64,000 nt of DNA from JBHJOF01 sp050330055 (lineage in GTDB: Bacteria; Pseudomonadota; Alphaproteobacteria; Kiloniellales; JAKSDN01): contig JBHJOF010000078.1 in assembly GCA_050330055.1 (NCBI GenBank), positions 24,034 to 88,033 of the forward strand. Reading direction: 5' to 3'. This document shows positions 1 through 8,448 of this stretch, piece by piece. Position 1 is the stretch's first letter, and the number at the start of each line of letters is the position of its first letter. The notes beneath the pieces are model-generated. The model saw only the letters and a program-made list of their open reading frames with translations. It made no database searches and was not told where the DNA came from. Both the position numbers and the translations under genes were made by a program.

Positions 1-327
1 CCGGATTCGGACGAGGTCACCGCCGACCTGCGCCACCGGCAACAGGTTGTCGACCGCCTCGCCGATCCAGCGTCCCCATAGCATGGTGCGAAACCCCGGC
101 CGGTGGGCAGGGTCGATGAGGTAGCGCCAGCCCAACGCCTCGGCGCCCATGGGCACGATGTGGGCGGCGGCGATCAGCGGCAAGCCCCAGCCGGCCACGG
201 CCAGCGCTGCGGCCACCTCTCCTAGGCCGTGGTAGCCGACCAACAGGACGAACGCCGCGAGGCCTGCCAGAAAGGCGATCCATGTGACGCGTTTGAGATG
301 CAGGGCGTGCACGCCGACCTTCTCCAC
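1..327 (-). CDS. hpnL: HpnL-like hopanoid-associated membrane protein, partial (C-terminus outside window)
   Basis: Only the N-terminal 109 codons are present; the frame stays open to position 1. It begins with a GTG directly after the hpnK stop codon, so the two genes are translationally adjacent. The visible part has a hydrophobic segment at about residues 15-32, a second near 40-60, and a stretch GEAVDNLLPVAQVGGDLVR that is typical of the lysylphosphatidylglycerol-synthase-like (UPF0104/YbhN) membrane family to which HpnL belongs. Members are multi-pass inner-membrane proteins of about 300-350 residues. The assignment to HpnL rather than another family member rests on its position after hpnI and hpnK. 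The exact role of HpnL is not established. Confidence 0.72.
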   Translation of the reverse strand, partial: MEKVGVHALHLKRVTWIAFLAGLAAFVLLVGYHGLGEVAAALAVAGWGLPLIAAAHIVPMGAEALGWRYLIDPAHRPGFRTMLWGRWIGEAVDNLLPVAQVGGDLVRIR

Positions 328-1191
328 TCAGGCCGCCGCCAGCAGGTCGGTGAACCCGCCCAGCCGCACCGAGCGGCTGGCCAGGATCTCGCGCACCTGC
401 GGGCTTAGCAGAGCGTGGAATTCGGCCTCTCCCCGGTAACCGGGCATCTCCCGATCCACCGCTGCGGAGCAGTAGGCCGTGGGATGCAGGTAGATCTCGC
501 TCACCCCCTCGGGCAGCCGATCGATCAGGCGCAGCAGAAGCTGCTCGTCCATGCCGCCGGAATCGAAGAGGCCGAACACCCGGTCGTTGGCGCGCAGGCG
601 CGCGAAACGCAAGCGCAGGCGCATGAGGGCGAGCCAGGGCAGCAGCCCCAGGGTGGCGCCGAGGCGTAGGGGAAGGTCCCGACGCGCCGCACGCCAGGAG
701 ACCAAGGGCGGCTCGTAGGGGATGCGGACAGGCGGGCAGCCGAAGCGCCGCGCCACCTGCACGATGATGGCGAAGACCGTCGGATGGACGTGCATGTGAT
801 TGTGGGCATTGACGTGATCGAGGGGCAGGCCGGTGGCCCGAAAGGCCTCGAACTGTGCCGCGATCTCCGCCCTCAATTGGCGCCGCGCCGCCGGGCTGGC
901 GAAGTAGCGCAGTCCGCTTGCCACTAGATCGCGGCGAAAGCACCCGTCATCGCCCACCAGCGCCGGCACCTGGTCCGGCGGCAGCAGCGGGCGCCCATCT
1001 ACCACGACCACATGCAATCCGACTCGCAGACCCTGCATTCGGCGGGCCCGCTCCACGGCGTCGGCGCAAGCGGCGCCGGCCACCATGAGGCTGGCCGCGC
1101 TTAGGACGCCGTCGCGGTGGGCCAGTTCCACCGCCTCGTTGATCGCGGGATCGAGGCCGAAGTCATCGGCTGTGACGATGAGCGCTCTCAT
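328..1191 (-). CDS. hpnK: HpnK, YdjC/ChbG-type deacetylase of hopanoid side-chain modification
   Basis: A 287-residue protein of the YdjC/ChbG carbohydrate-deacetylase family. It opens with TADDFGLDPAINEAV, the conserved metal-binding start of the family, and carries HVNAHNHMHVHP near residue 125 with the metal-ligand histidines. HpnK acts with HpnI and a radical SAM enzyme in making the cyclitol-ether head group of composite hopanoids, where it is proposed to remove an acetyl group after sugar addition. The ATG at 1191 overlaps the hpnI stop by four bases (ATGA), which fixes the start and indicates translational coupling. Longer readings upstream of this ATG run inside hpnI and were not used. 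The family call is firm; the hopanoid role rests on context. Confidence 0.88.
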   Translation of the reverse strand: MRALIVTADDFGLDPAINEAVELAHRDGVLSAASLMVAGAACADAVERARRMQGLRVGLHVVVVDGRPLLPPDQVPALVGDDGCFRRDLVASGLRYFASPAARRQLRAEIAAQFEAFRATGLPLDHVNAHNHMHVHPTVFAIIVQVARRFGCPPVRIPYEPPLVSWRAARRDLPLRLGATLGLLPWLALMRLRLRFARLRANDRVFGLFDSGGMDEQLLLRLIDRLPEGVSEIYLHPTAYCSAAVDREMPGYRGEAEFHALLSPQVREILASRSVRLGGFTDLLAAA

Positions 1192-2342
1192 GCAGGGCGG
1201 GGCACGATGCGGCCATCGCGGGTAAGCTCGAATTCGTGGTCGCGCCACACGAACCTGCGCTTGCCCAGCGCCAGGCACCAAAACACCAAGCCCGCCGCGT
1301 CGCGCAGCGGCAGCAGCCACAGGGCACGGAGTCCCGCGCTGTCTCCGAACAGCGCGGCCGTTCCCGCTGCAGTGCCAAGGCGCACCGCCAGGGTCGCCGC
1401 AAGGACGGCGAGCCCCAGAGGATCGAAGAGACGCAGGGCGGCGTAGAGCAGGGCAAAAGGCAGGGCACGGGTCAGCACCGAGGCGACGAAGCCTGCCGGG
1501 CGGGCCGCTCGGGTGTTCTGGTCCCAGTAGACCTGGTGACGCCACCAGCTTGCCGGCCCATTGAGGTCAACGGTGAGATCCACGAAATAGGGCACCAGCA
1601 CCATGCGCTGGCCGCGTTGCAGGATGCGCCGGCCCAGCTCGTAGTCCTCGACAAGGTAGTCGGCCAGCGACTCCAAGCCGCCTACCGCCTCGAGGGTGCG
1701 CCGGTGCAGGGCGACGGAGGCCCCCAGGCACAAGCCGCTGGCGCCGGTCTGGTAGGCGAACACGCTGCTGGGAACGAAGTCGGCGTTGTAGGTGAGCAGC
1801 TCGAGCTGCTCGTACCAGGAGCGGGCGTCGGCTCCCTTGTAGAGCGTACAGGCGTAACCCATCTCGGGGTCCCGAAGCGGCGCGACGATGGACTTGAGGT
1901 AACCGGGAGGCGTGAACACGTCGCTGTCGCTGATTACGAGAACCTCGTGCCGGGCAGCAGACAGCGCGTTCTGAAGGTTTTGCACCTTCCCGTTCACCAC
2001 CGGCTCGCTCTGCGCCGCAACCACCGTTACCCGCCGCGAGCCGTAGTCCCTCTCCATACGGCGCAACAGCGGCAGAGCCGGATCGTCCAGGCGTTGCACG
2101 GAGAGCACCACCTGATAGTCCGGATAGTCCTGCGTGCAGGCGCTGCGGAGATTGCGCTCCAGCTCGCGCTCCAGGCCATAGATCGGCTTGAGGATGGTGA
2201 CCGGCGGCGTGTGAGCCTCTGCCTCGGCGTGTGCCGTTGCGCGGCGGAAGAACATCAGGGCCGTCACCAGGGAAGCCAGATAGAAGAGCGCGCCCCCCAG
2301 CACGGGAACCAGCAGCACTGCTTCGACAAGGCTCCAGCTCAT
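1188..2342 (-). CDS. hpnI: HpnI, hopanoid-associated glycosyltransferase
   Basis: A 384-residue family 2/21 glycosyltransferase like ceramide glucosyltransferases. It has an N-terminal membrane segment (residues 5-30), then the GT-A fold with VTILKPIYGLERELERNL, the metal-binding DSDVF near residue 140, VEDYELGRRILQRGQ near 230 and the acceptor-site QVYWDQNTR near 270, followed by C-terminal hydrophobic segments. In hopanoid producers HpnI is thought to add an N-acetylated sugar to bacteriohopanetetrol. It lies in a tight minus-strand run between the radical SAM gene (31 bp upstream) and hpnK (4 bp overlap). No missing residues were noticed. Confidence 0.87.
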   Translation of the reverse strand: MSWSLVEAVLLVPVLGGALFYLASLVTALMFFRRATAHAEAEAHTPPVTILKPIYGLERELERNLRSACTQDYPDYQVVLSVQRLDDPALPLLRRMERDYGSRRVTVVAAQSEPVVNGKVQNLQNALSAARHEVLVISDSDVFTPPGYLKSIVAPLRDPEMGYACTLYKGADARSWYEQLELLTYNADFVPSSVFAYQTGASGLCLGASVALHRRTLEAVGGLESLADYLVEDYELGRRILQRGQRMVLVPYFVDLTVDLNGPASWWRHQVYWDQNTRAARPAGFVASVLTRALPFALLYAALRLFDPLGLAVLAATLAVRLGTAAGTAALFGDSAGLRALWLLPLRDAAGLVFWCLALGKRRFVWRDHEFELTRDGRIVPRPA

Positions 2343-2373
2343 GCGGCGCGCCCTATCGGTCTGCCCGGACCGT

Positions 2374-3513
2374 TCAAAACTTCAGCAGCCACGGCAGCTG
2401 CTCCAATACCGAATGCACGGACCCCAGGTTGCCCTTGCGAGTCAGCGCCGCAGCGCCGTCTCGCAGCCGGCCGCGCTTGAAAGCCTGATAGGCATCGTGC
2501 ACCGAAGTTCCAATGTGTTGCATGACGCTGGAATCGCGGTAGCAGTCGATCATGCACTTGGTGCAGCCGTCGCGGACCCGCTGGGAACCGTCGAAGTCCT
2601 TGATGTGGCACATCGGGCGGTCCCAGTTGTGGCAGCGCCACAGATCCAGGTTCCAGTCAAGGTAGAAATACTGAAAGCCGCCCAGGCAGGGGAAGCGCTG
2701 CTCCTCGCCGCGCAGGTAGCGCTGCATCTCCTCCAGGGAGGACGCCGGATTGACCACATGAATACGCTTCTTGACGTCCTTGACCTTCTGGAAAGCCTGG
2801 AGCAGCTCCGCGCCGGAGTAGTTCACCAAGTCAGATTCCGAGAAGCTCAGGAAGTTGGAGTGCAACTCGGTGAGGGGGTAGGAGAAGGTGACCGCCTTGA
2901 AGCCCAGAGACTTCAGAAAATCCGGCAAGGCCTCGTAGTCCACCAGGCGGCTCATGGTGACCGAGGCAGTGGAGTGCAGGCGCAGATCGTCGATGATGGC
3001 GTTGGCCTTGCGGATGCGCTCGCACACGCCGGGCAAGCCCCGGTTCTGCTCGTGCGCCTCGGCGTCGGCCGCGTCTATGGAGATGATGAAGCTGGAGAGG
3101 CCCGCCGCAGCCAGCTCGCGGATGCGGTGGGGCTTGAGCAGGCCGGCGTTGGTCACCAGCATCACCTTCATGCCCAGACCGCTGGCGCGCTGCACGATCT
3201 CCTCGATGTTCGGGTGCAGCATGGGCTCGCCGCCGGTCAGCACGAGGTAGCGCACCGCGTTTCGATAGAGGATGTCGATGGCCTCCAGGGCGCCCTCGCG
3301 CTCCACGTACTGCCAATCCTTGCGCGGCAGCTTGTCCAGCGCGAAGCCGCAGAATCCGCAGCGGGCGTTGCACACGTTGTTGAGAGCAAACTGGCAGAAT
3401 CCCGGCCCGCCCTCCTCTAGCAGCAGACGCAGGGTGCCACGACCGTCCCGCGGCATTGGCCGATGATCGGCACTTTCAGGGCAAGCACCCTCTCTCAGCG
3501 CAGCTTCGAGCAT
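2374..3513 (-). CDS. Radical SAM protein of the hopanoid cluster (candidate HpnJ-like step)
   Basis: A radical SAM enzyme, about 379 residues from the chosen start. The [4Fe-4S] motif CNARCGFC lies near residue 45 and is followed by the SAM-binding LTGGEP. The C-terminal third is cysteine-rich (CHNWDRPMCH, CTKCMIDCYRD), suggesting an auxiliary cluster or a SPASM-like domain. No B12-binding domain precedes the core, so it is not the usual HpnJ architecture, and it is not an evident HpnH. Position directly upstream of hpnI-hpnK-hpnL suggests hopanoid head-group chemistry. Starts at 3648, 3513 and 3456 are possible; 3513 has GAGGGA upstream and avoids a low-complexity Arg-rich leader. Function is inferred from neighbours only. 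Confidence 0.7.
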   Translation of the reverse strand: MLEAALREGACPESADHRPMPRDGRGTLRLLLEEGGPGFCQFALNNVCNARCGFCGFALDKLPRKDWQYVEREGALEAIDILYRNAVRYLVLTGGEPMLHPNIEEIVQRASGLGMKVMLVTNAGLLKPHRIRELAAAGLSSFIISIDAADAEAHEQNRGLPGVCERIRKANAIIDDLRLHSTASVTMSRLVDYEALPDFLKSLGFKAVTFSYPLTELHSNFLSFSESDLVNYSGAELLQAFQKVKDVKKRIHVVNPASSLEEMQRYLRGEEQRFPCLGGFQYFYLDWNLDLWRCHNWDRPMCHIKDFDGSQRVRDGCTKCMIDCYRDSSVMQHIGTSVHDAYQAFKRGRLRDGAAALTRKGNLGSVHSVLEQLPWLLKF

Positions 3514-4265
3514 TCTCGCGAGTATCCCTCGTCTTGCCCGGCTCCGGGCCTGTGGGCGGCGCGTCTGCACCGGCTCCGCCGGGGCGGATCGGGCGCGGAC
3601 TGCAGCTTCATCGAACCTACTCGACCAGATGCGCAGAGACAACATCAACTGGTCTCAGTGGGCTCCCGGGTCTCTGAGGCCGGACGCCCGGCGCACCCTC
3701 GCGGGCGGGTTCCGATCATCAGGTATCCATACATCGGCCGTGCATCCAGGGATATCGAGGAACGCCGGGACCGGGCTCCGGTCACCAGGCCGACGATGCG
3801 CCGATGCTGCCTTTGCCGCGGTCCAGGGCGCGCGTCGCATGGCTGATTCCGGCAGAGCAGCATTCTGCGCCATGTTTTCTAGATCGTCGTTCAGCGGGGC
3901 GTTGCCAAGGGGCTCGTTGGTGCACAGGACTTGACCAGCCATGTGGCGGTTTCGAACGGCTGGATGCAGCTTATCGAGAGCAAAGCAAGGACCCCACCCA
4001 GTAGGTTCCGGCGGCTGCGGGCGCCCGCAACCAATTGTGACGGAAAGCCCCGTAGCGTCAACAGGTTACAGGGCCCCCCTTTTCACTGGAATCCAATCCC
4101 AGAGAAATCAATCACCTACCCTCGTAGGTCCAAATCACCCGCAACCAACTGCTTCGCCGGTGTGCACCGCTCCCTCTCGTGCATGCGGAGCATCGACGTC
4201 CGATTCGGCCGCTTCGGAGGAGGGGGTGGAAGCTCCGGGAAGCAAGCGCCCGCGAGGCGGTTTCC
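3514..4265. other. Non-coding spacer between hopanoid and apr operons
   Basis: About 750 bp without a convincing gene. Short open frames occur on both strands but none has a ribosome binding site, family motif or coherent codon use. It must hold the promoter of the minus-strand hopanoid operon. No clear promoter or operator could be named. The boundary depends on the start chosen for the radical SAM gene. Confidence 0.5.
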
Positions 4266-4470
4266 CTAGTACCTGGAATCGCAAATGGGTGTTACGTGGC
4301 ACCGGCCCTCATGCTTCGACAAGCTCAGCATGAGGCTTCGACAGGCTCAGCATGAGGGCCTCATCCTGAGCCTGCCTGCGCGAAGCCCCATGGCGCCATC
4401 GGGCTTCGCTTCGGCGAAGGCAGGTCGAAGGATGGGGCCCGACTCACGCTATTGCGATAGCTGGTACTAG
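4266..4470 (+). mobile_element. MITE-like repeat element, copy A (205 bp)
   Basis: Bounded at both ends by CTAG, with inner ends TACC and GGTA, giving outer inverted ends CTAGTACC and GGTACTAG. The first about 24 bases at each end form an imperfect inverted repeat, including a shared ATCGCAA. A second copy lies in opposite orientation at 27899-28031 and matches over most of its length, including the subterminal AAATGGGTG and ACTCACGCTATTGCGATAGC. Inside are palindromic TCATGCTTCGACAAGC/GCTCAGCATGA units like alphaproteobacterial REP sequences. Copy A has about 70 bp more internal sequence than copy B. No coding capacity. CTAG may be a 4-bp target duplication of an IS5-like transposase acting in trans; that part is inference. 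Confidence 0.75.
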
Positions 4471-4680
4471 TGGCGCAAGGTCGTCACACGGGAACCGCCA
4501 GCGAACAGCGGTAACGGTGGCTGCGAGCCCGGGAACTGAACCTGCGGACCCTCGCCTGACTCCGAATGATCAGAGTGCGCCGATTTCGGTAAAGCGGGTA
4601 TCGGGTCCGCGACCAACAATAGGCGCCTTCCCGGATTCCCCCAAGGCGTCGGGAGTTTCGCTTTACTCCGGTCTCCGCCC
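4471..4680. other. Spacer downstream of aprA
   Basis: 210 bp between the repeat element and the aprA stop. It contains a segment around 4530-4605 that loosely resembles the T-arm and anticodon arm of a tRNA read on the minus strand, but it lacks a complete cloverleaf and an invariant T-loop base. A weak hairpin, GGAG/CTCC in minus reading, near 4650-4670 could help end apr transcription. No gene is supported. Confidence 0.4.
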
Positions 4681-6525
4681 CTAGTCGACGATGTGGTAGA
4701 CGGGAGCCTTCTCCATCTCCCACGTGCCGGAATGCCGGTCGTAGCGGGAGAGGGTGAAGCAGTGCCAATCGGTATCGTCGAGCTTCGGATGATCGGCCCG
4801 ATAGTAGTAGCCCGGCCAGCGGGTTTCCTGGCGGAACAGGGTGTGCTGCGTGACGGACTCCGAGGCGAGGACCCGGTGGTGAAGCTCCCATGCCCGCTGT
4901 AGCTGATGAAGGTCCTCCGCACCGAGATGGTCGAGGTCCTCCTTCAGCATGCCGAGCAGCTCGAGCGCCCGGTTCAGCATCCATTCGTTGGTCGTGTAGT
5001 GGGAGCCGATTCCGCCGACGTACTCATCCATCAGCTTCTCGAGGCGCTGCAGACCATGGAGCGGCAGGATGTAGCTCGGCGAAACGGTTCCCGCGACGAT
5101 CTCATTGCGGCCGACTCTGAAGGTCTCCAAGGGCTGGTAGACGACCTTTCTCAGATCTTCGTACTCGGCTTCGCTGAGTTGCGGCCGCTCGCCGCCCAGG
5201 TCGTTCACGTAGTTGACCGCCGCCTTGCCGGCGATGCGGCCCTCGGTGAAGGAGCCGGAGGAGAACTTGTGGGCGGTGCCGCCGATGGTGTCGCCGGCGC
5301 CGAACAGCCCGTCGACGGTCATCATGCGGTTGTAGCCCCACTGGTAATCCGACGGGGCGTAGTCCGCCGGCCCGCTCGCCCAGGCGCCGGAACAGGTGGC
5401 ATGGGAGCCCATGACGTAGGGTTCGGAGGTCGTGAGCTCGGGATTAATGTGCTTGGGGTCGATGTTCTGTGAGGCCCAGACCACCGCCTGCCCGATCGTC
5501 ATGCCGAGAAAGTTCTCCCAGCCGACGGTCTCCTTGTGCGGATCCTGGAAGGCTTCCTTGGTCACCATGCGGATCGGGCCGCGGCCGGCTTTGACCTCCT
5601 CCAGAATGGCGTGGTTCCGCAGGCAGGTCGGCACCGGGTGCCGGTCGATGTAATCCCCGACCAGATTCTTGGTGTGCTCGTACCAGGTGGACTCGTACTC
5701 CTCGCCATATACGTTTTCGGTATAGGTCTTGAGGTGCAGGAAGTAGGCGCCGACCGGGCCGTAGCCGTCCTTGAAGCGGGTCAGGACGATACGGTTCTCC
5801 ATCTGGGTCATCTTGGCGCCGGCCAGGATCGGCAAGGCGTAGGCGGAAGCGCTGCTCCAGGGCGCGTACCACGTGCGCCCCATGCCCTCGCCGACCGCGC
5901 GCGGCTTGAAGATGTGCGACGCGCCGCCGGCGCAGACAATGACGGCCTTGCCGCGGAACACGTAGAAGTCCCCGGTGCGGACGTTGAAGCCGACGGCCCC
6001 GGCAACCCGGTTGATCTTGGTCTTGTCCATCAGCAGGTGGGTGACCATGATCCGGTTGTAGACCTCGGTGGCCGCCTTGCGGGCGGCCTCGGCGACGATC
6101 GGCTTGTAGCTCTCGCCGTGGATCATGATCTGCCACTTGCCTTCCCGCTGGTAGCGCCCGGTCGCCGGGTCGCGCATGATGGGAAGGCCCCACTCCTCGA
6201 ACTTGTGCACCGTGGAGTCGACGTGCCGGGCGATGTCGTAGCCGAGGTCCTCGCGCACCAGGCCCATGAGATCGTTCCGGGCGTAGCGGACATGGTCCTC
6301 GGGCTGGTTCTCGTTCCACTGCATGCCCATGTAGCAATTGATCGCATAGAGCCCCTGGGCGACGGCGCCGCTGCGCTCGATATTCGCCTTCTCGACACAG
6401 ACGATCTTGAGGTCGCGTCCCCAGTAGCGGGATTCATAGGTGGCCCCGCAGCCGGCCATGCCGCCGCCGATGACGAGGATGTCCGAATCGACGAAAATCG
6501 TCTTCCTGCGCGAGAACAGACCCAT
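4681..6525 (-). CDS. aprA: Adenylylsulfate reductase alpha subunit (AprA)
   Basis: A 614-residue FAD subunit of dissimilatory APS reductase. The dinucleotide-binding motif VIGGGMAGCGA is at residues 17-27. RSGAVAQGLYAINCYMG near 50 and the C-terminal stretch ending WHCFTLSRYDRHSG are characteristic of AprA. Length fits the family (about 610-660). In sulfur oxidisers the enzyme runs in reverse, joining sulfite and AMP to give APS with transfer of two electrons. Its ATG overlaps the aprB stop by one base (TGATG), so aprM-aprB-aprA is one unit. The membrane partner AprM, rather than QmoABC, fits an oxidising role. Expected in the cytoplasm, bound at the inner membrane. Confidence 0.96.
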   Translation of the reverse strand: MGLFSRRKTIFVDSDILVIGGGMAGCGATYESRYWGRDLKIVCVEKANIERSGAVAQGLYAINCYMGMQWNENQPEDHVRYARNDLMGLVREDLGYDIARHVDSTVHKFEEWGLPIMRDPATGRYQREGKWQIMIHGESYKPIVAEAARKAATEVYNRIMVTHLLMDKTKINRVAGAVGFNVRTGDFYVFRGKAVIVCAGGASHIFKPRAVGEGMGRTWYAPWSSASAYALPILAGAKMTQMENRIVLTRFKDGYGPVGAYFLHLKTYTENVYGEEYESTWYEHTKNLVGDYIDRHPVPTCLRNHAILEEVKAGRGPIRMVTKEAFQDPHKETVGWENFLGMTIGQAVVWASQNIDPKHINPELTTSEPYVMGSHATCSGAWASGPADYAPSDYQWGYNRMMTVDGLFGAGDTIGGTAHKFSSGSFTEGRIAGKAAVNYVNDLGGERPQLSEAEYEDLRKVVYQPLETFRVGRNEIVAGTVSPSYILPLHGLQRLEKLMDEYVGGIGSHYTTNEWMLNRALELLGMLKEDLDHLGAEDLHQLQRAWELHHRVLASESVTQHTLFRQETRWPGYYYRADHPKLDDTDWHCFTLSRYDRHSGTWEMEKAPVYHIVD

Positions 6526-6986
6526 CAGACCAGTCCTTGCTTGAGTCTATCCGGAGTCAATGCGGGCAGCTTATCGATGTTGAGTGCGTCCGGCTCGTGC
6601 GCGAGCTCCTGGGCCTTGAAAGCAGCAGGGCTCGGCGCCTCATATTCGGACGGCGACTTGATCGATCCCCATGGCGTGGTGCGGATCGGAGAGACGAAAT
6701 TCTTCTCGCGGCCGTCCCGGAACTTGATCTTCCAGGAAATCGTGCCCTTCTCGTCCTCGCGAAGCACCCGAACGCTGTGGCCCAAGGGGGCGAAGTCGGC
6801 ATAGCCGCGTACGTCAATCGCATTCTGCGGACAGGCCTTTACGCAGGAGTAGCATTCCCAGCACATGTTGGGTTCGATGTTGTAGGCGCGGCGATAGGTC
6901 GTATCGATGTGCATGATGTCGGACGGGCAGATATCGACGCAATGTCCGCAGCCGTCGCAGCGAGTCATGTAGACGAATGTCGGCAT
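6525..6986 (-). CDS. aprB: Adenylylsulfate reductase beta subunit (AprB)
   Basis: A 153-residue iron-sulfur subunit. Two [4Fe-4S] motifs are visible: CDGCGHCVDICP at residues 9-20 and CWECYSCVKACP near 42-53. They carry electrons between the AprA flavin and the membrane partner. The remainder is the extended C-terminal tail typical of AprB. It lies between aprM (55 bp upstream) and aprA (one-base overlap). The ATG at 6986 has GGGAGATAA about 12 bases upstream. All eight cluster cysteines are present. Confidence 0.95.
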   Translation of the reverse strand: MPTFVYMTRCDGCGHCVDICPSDIMHIDTTYRRAYNIEPNMCWECYSCVKACPQNAIDVRGYADFAPLGHSVRVLREDEKGTISWKIKFRDGREKNFVSPIRTTPWGSIKSPSEYEAPSPAAFKAQELAHEPDALNIDKLPALTPDRLKQGLV

Positions 6987-7041
6987 GATGTTCCGTTATC
7001 TCCCGTATCAAAACCAAGTCAGTCGGCGCATGGCGGGCCGG

Positions 7042-7827
7042 CTAGTAGTGTCGGGGCAGCCGGCGGGCGCTGCCGAGAATTTCGGGCTTGTCGGCTGGGC
7101 GTGGCAGGTTGCTTCTTGATTCGTTCGCCTCCGCCACGCGCTTCTGCAAGGCCGCCGCAGGCTTGAAGAACATGTGAGAAAACTTGGACCAAGGAACGGA
7201 TCCAAAGAGCACGGTCGTGGCGATGAGGTACAAAGCGAGAAACACGGTCGTCCACCTGCTGTCAGCAGCCTGCAGCAAGGCCCAGATCAGGCCGAGCGTC
7301 GCGCTTGCCAGCAGCGAGAGGATGAACAGGTCGGCGCGAACGACGCGGAATGGCGAATTGCCCTCGGCGGCGACGTCGACTCGAATGAAGAACCAGAACC
7401 AGTATCCGCCGACACAGACCATCAGGGCGCCGATGTACCACAGCATTGGCAGGATAGCGGGCGTGGCGCTGGCCGTCGTCGGGTAGCCGAACACCATGAT
7501 GACCGTCGTGATGACGTAGGCCAGGAACCCATACATGGTCAGGAGATGCGCGATCCGTCGCCGCGGATTGCAGAACTCGCCGGACGTCGCAACGTCGACC
7601 GCGGCGGTTTGGATAGCCAGGCTCACCATGGTCCCGCCGCCGACTTCCCGGCTCCCTTTTCGCTTGGCGTTTCGCCAGTTGTCGAAGAAGTACCTGGCGC
7701 TCCCCTTGTGCACGATGTCGTACAGCGTGCCACCGGCGACCAGAAGGATCATGACGAGGACATAGGCCTGTATGACCCAGGGCGCTAAGGACGCAGAGAG
7801 CTCGGCGAAGGGATTGCTGGTGCCCAT
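7042..7827 (-). CDS. aprM: AprM, membrane anchor of APS reductase
   Basis: A 261-residue protein with about six hydrophobic segments (for example at about residues 15-35, 85-110, 120-145, 165-190 and 195-215). It is first in the aprM-aprB-aprA unit. AprM occurs with Apr in many sulfur-oxidising bacteria in place of QmoABC and is thought to pass electrons from AprAB to the quinone pool. Its sequence, with YGFLAYVITTVIMVFGYP and a histidine-containing first loop, resembles the NarI-like membrane subunits. The family call relies on gene order together with topology. Confidence 0.85.
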   Translation of the reverse strand: MGTSNPFAELSASLAPWVIQAYVLVMILLVAGGTLYDIVHKGSARYFFDNWRNAKRKGSREVGGGTMVSLAIQTAAVDVATSGEFCNPRRRIAHLLTMYGFLAYVITTVIMVFGYPTTASATPAILPMLWYIGALMVCVGGYWFWFFIRVDVAAEGNSPFRVVRADLFILSLLASATLGLIWALLQAADSRWTTVFLALYLIATTVLFGSVPWSKFSHMFFKPAAALQKRVAEANESRSNLPRPADKPEILGSARRLPRHY

Positions 7828-8448
7828 CGATACTACCCGATTGTTTGCCTGGCATAGTTATTGCGACAGCTGAGGGGGCGGCTGGCAACCTGGCTCTGCG
7901 TCGCCGCCACGCCCATCGATCCAGCCGAGCAAGGTTGACCGTGCCCCTCGTATCCATGGCGATTGCCGGACACCGCGCGGATTGCGCCATCGGCCGCCGT
8001 CGAAGTGATTGCAGACATGCAAGAGGACTCGGGTCGATCCGCGGATCGGCCACCGGCGCATTCGTCCGGATCGGACCAAGGCAGCATAGTTCAGTTTCCC
8101 CCCGCCGCATCTCTATCTATCTTGAACCTGGCCGATTGGCTCATTGATTATTATGATGGCTCGTTTACTGCGTCCTATCAACGCCTATTAGTGGGCGAAA
8201 ACATGTTCCGTTTCAATGCGATATGAAGGACTCGGCGGCGCGCTGACGAGGCTTGGCGGCGCAATGCGCAGGTTGCTGTGTGCGTCCCAGACGGAGGTGT
8301 CGAGCAGAGCAATGGGAAAGCGGGCTCCTCGCGCCGCGGCTTCGACAATGCATGGCTGCAATGATGCAATACATCGTCCCAACTACGTTGCTTCGCGGTG
8401 CTTCGGGAGGGGAGCCGCGCCGCTCCGCTGCGTCGCCGGATCTGCGCA
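7828..8448. other. Spacer upstream of aprM
   Basis: About 620 bp without a supported gene. An AT-rich stretch around 8120-8220 is a likely place for promoters. Several overlapping open frames exist on both strands but lack ribosome binding sites and family motifs. The apr promoter is expected here, reading leftward. No specific operator was recognised. Confidence 0.45.

Noticed and set aside
17..943. Long minus-strand open frame over hpnL and hpnK
   Set aside because: Arg/Pro/Gly-rich shadow frame in high-GC DNA; the overlapping HpnL and HpnK frames have clear family motifs.
4530..4605. Segment resembling tRNA arms on the minus strand
   Set aside because: A GGTTCAGTTCC T-loop-like and an anticodon-arm-like hairpin are visible, but the near-invariant A58 is G, the anticodon loop is not seven bases and no acceptor stem pairs.
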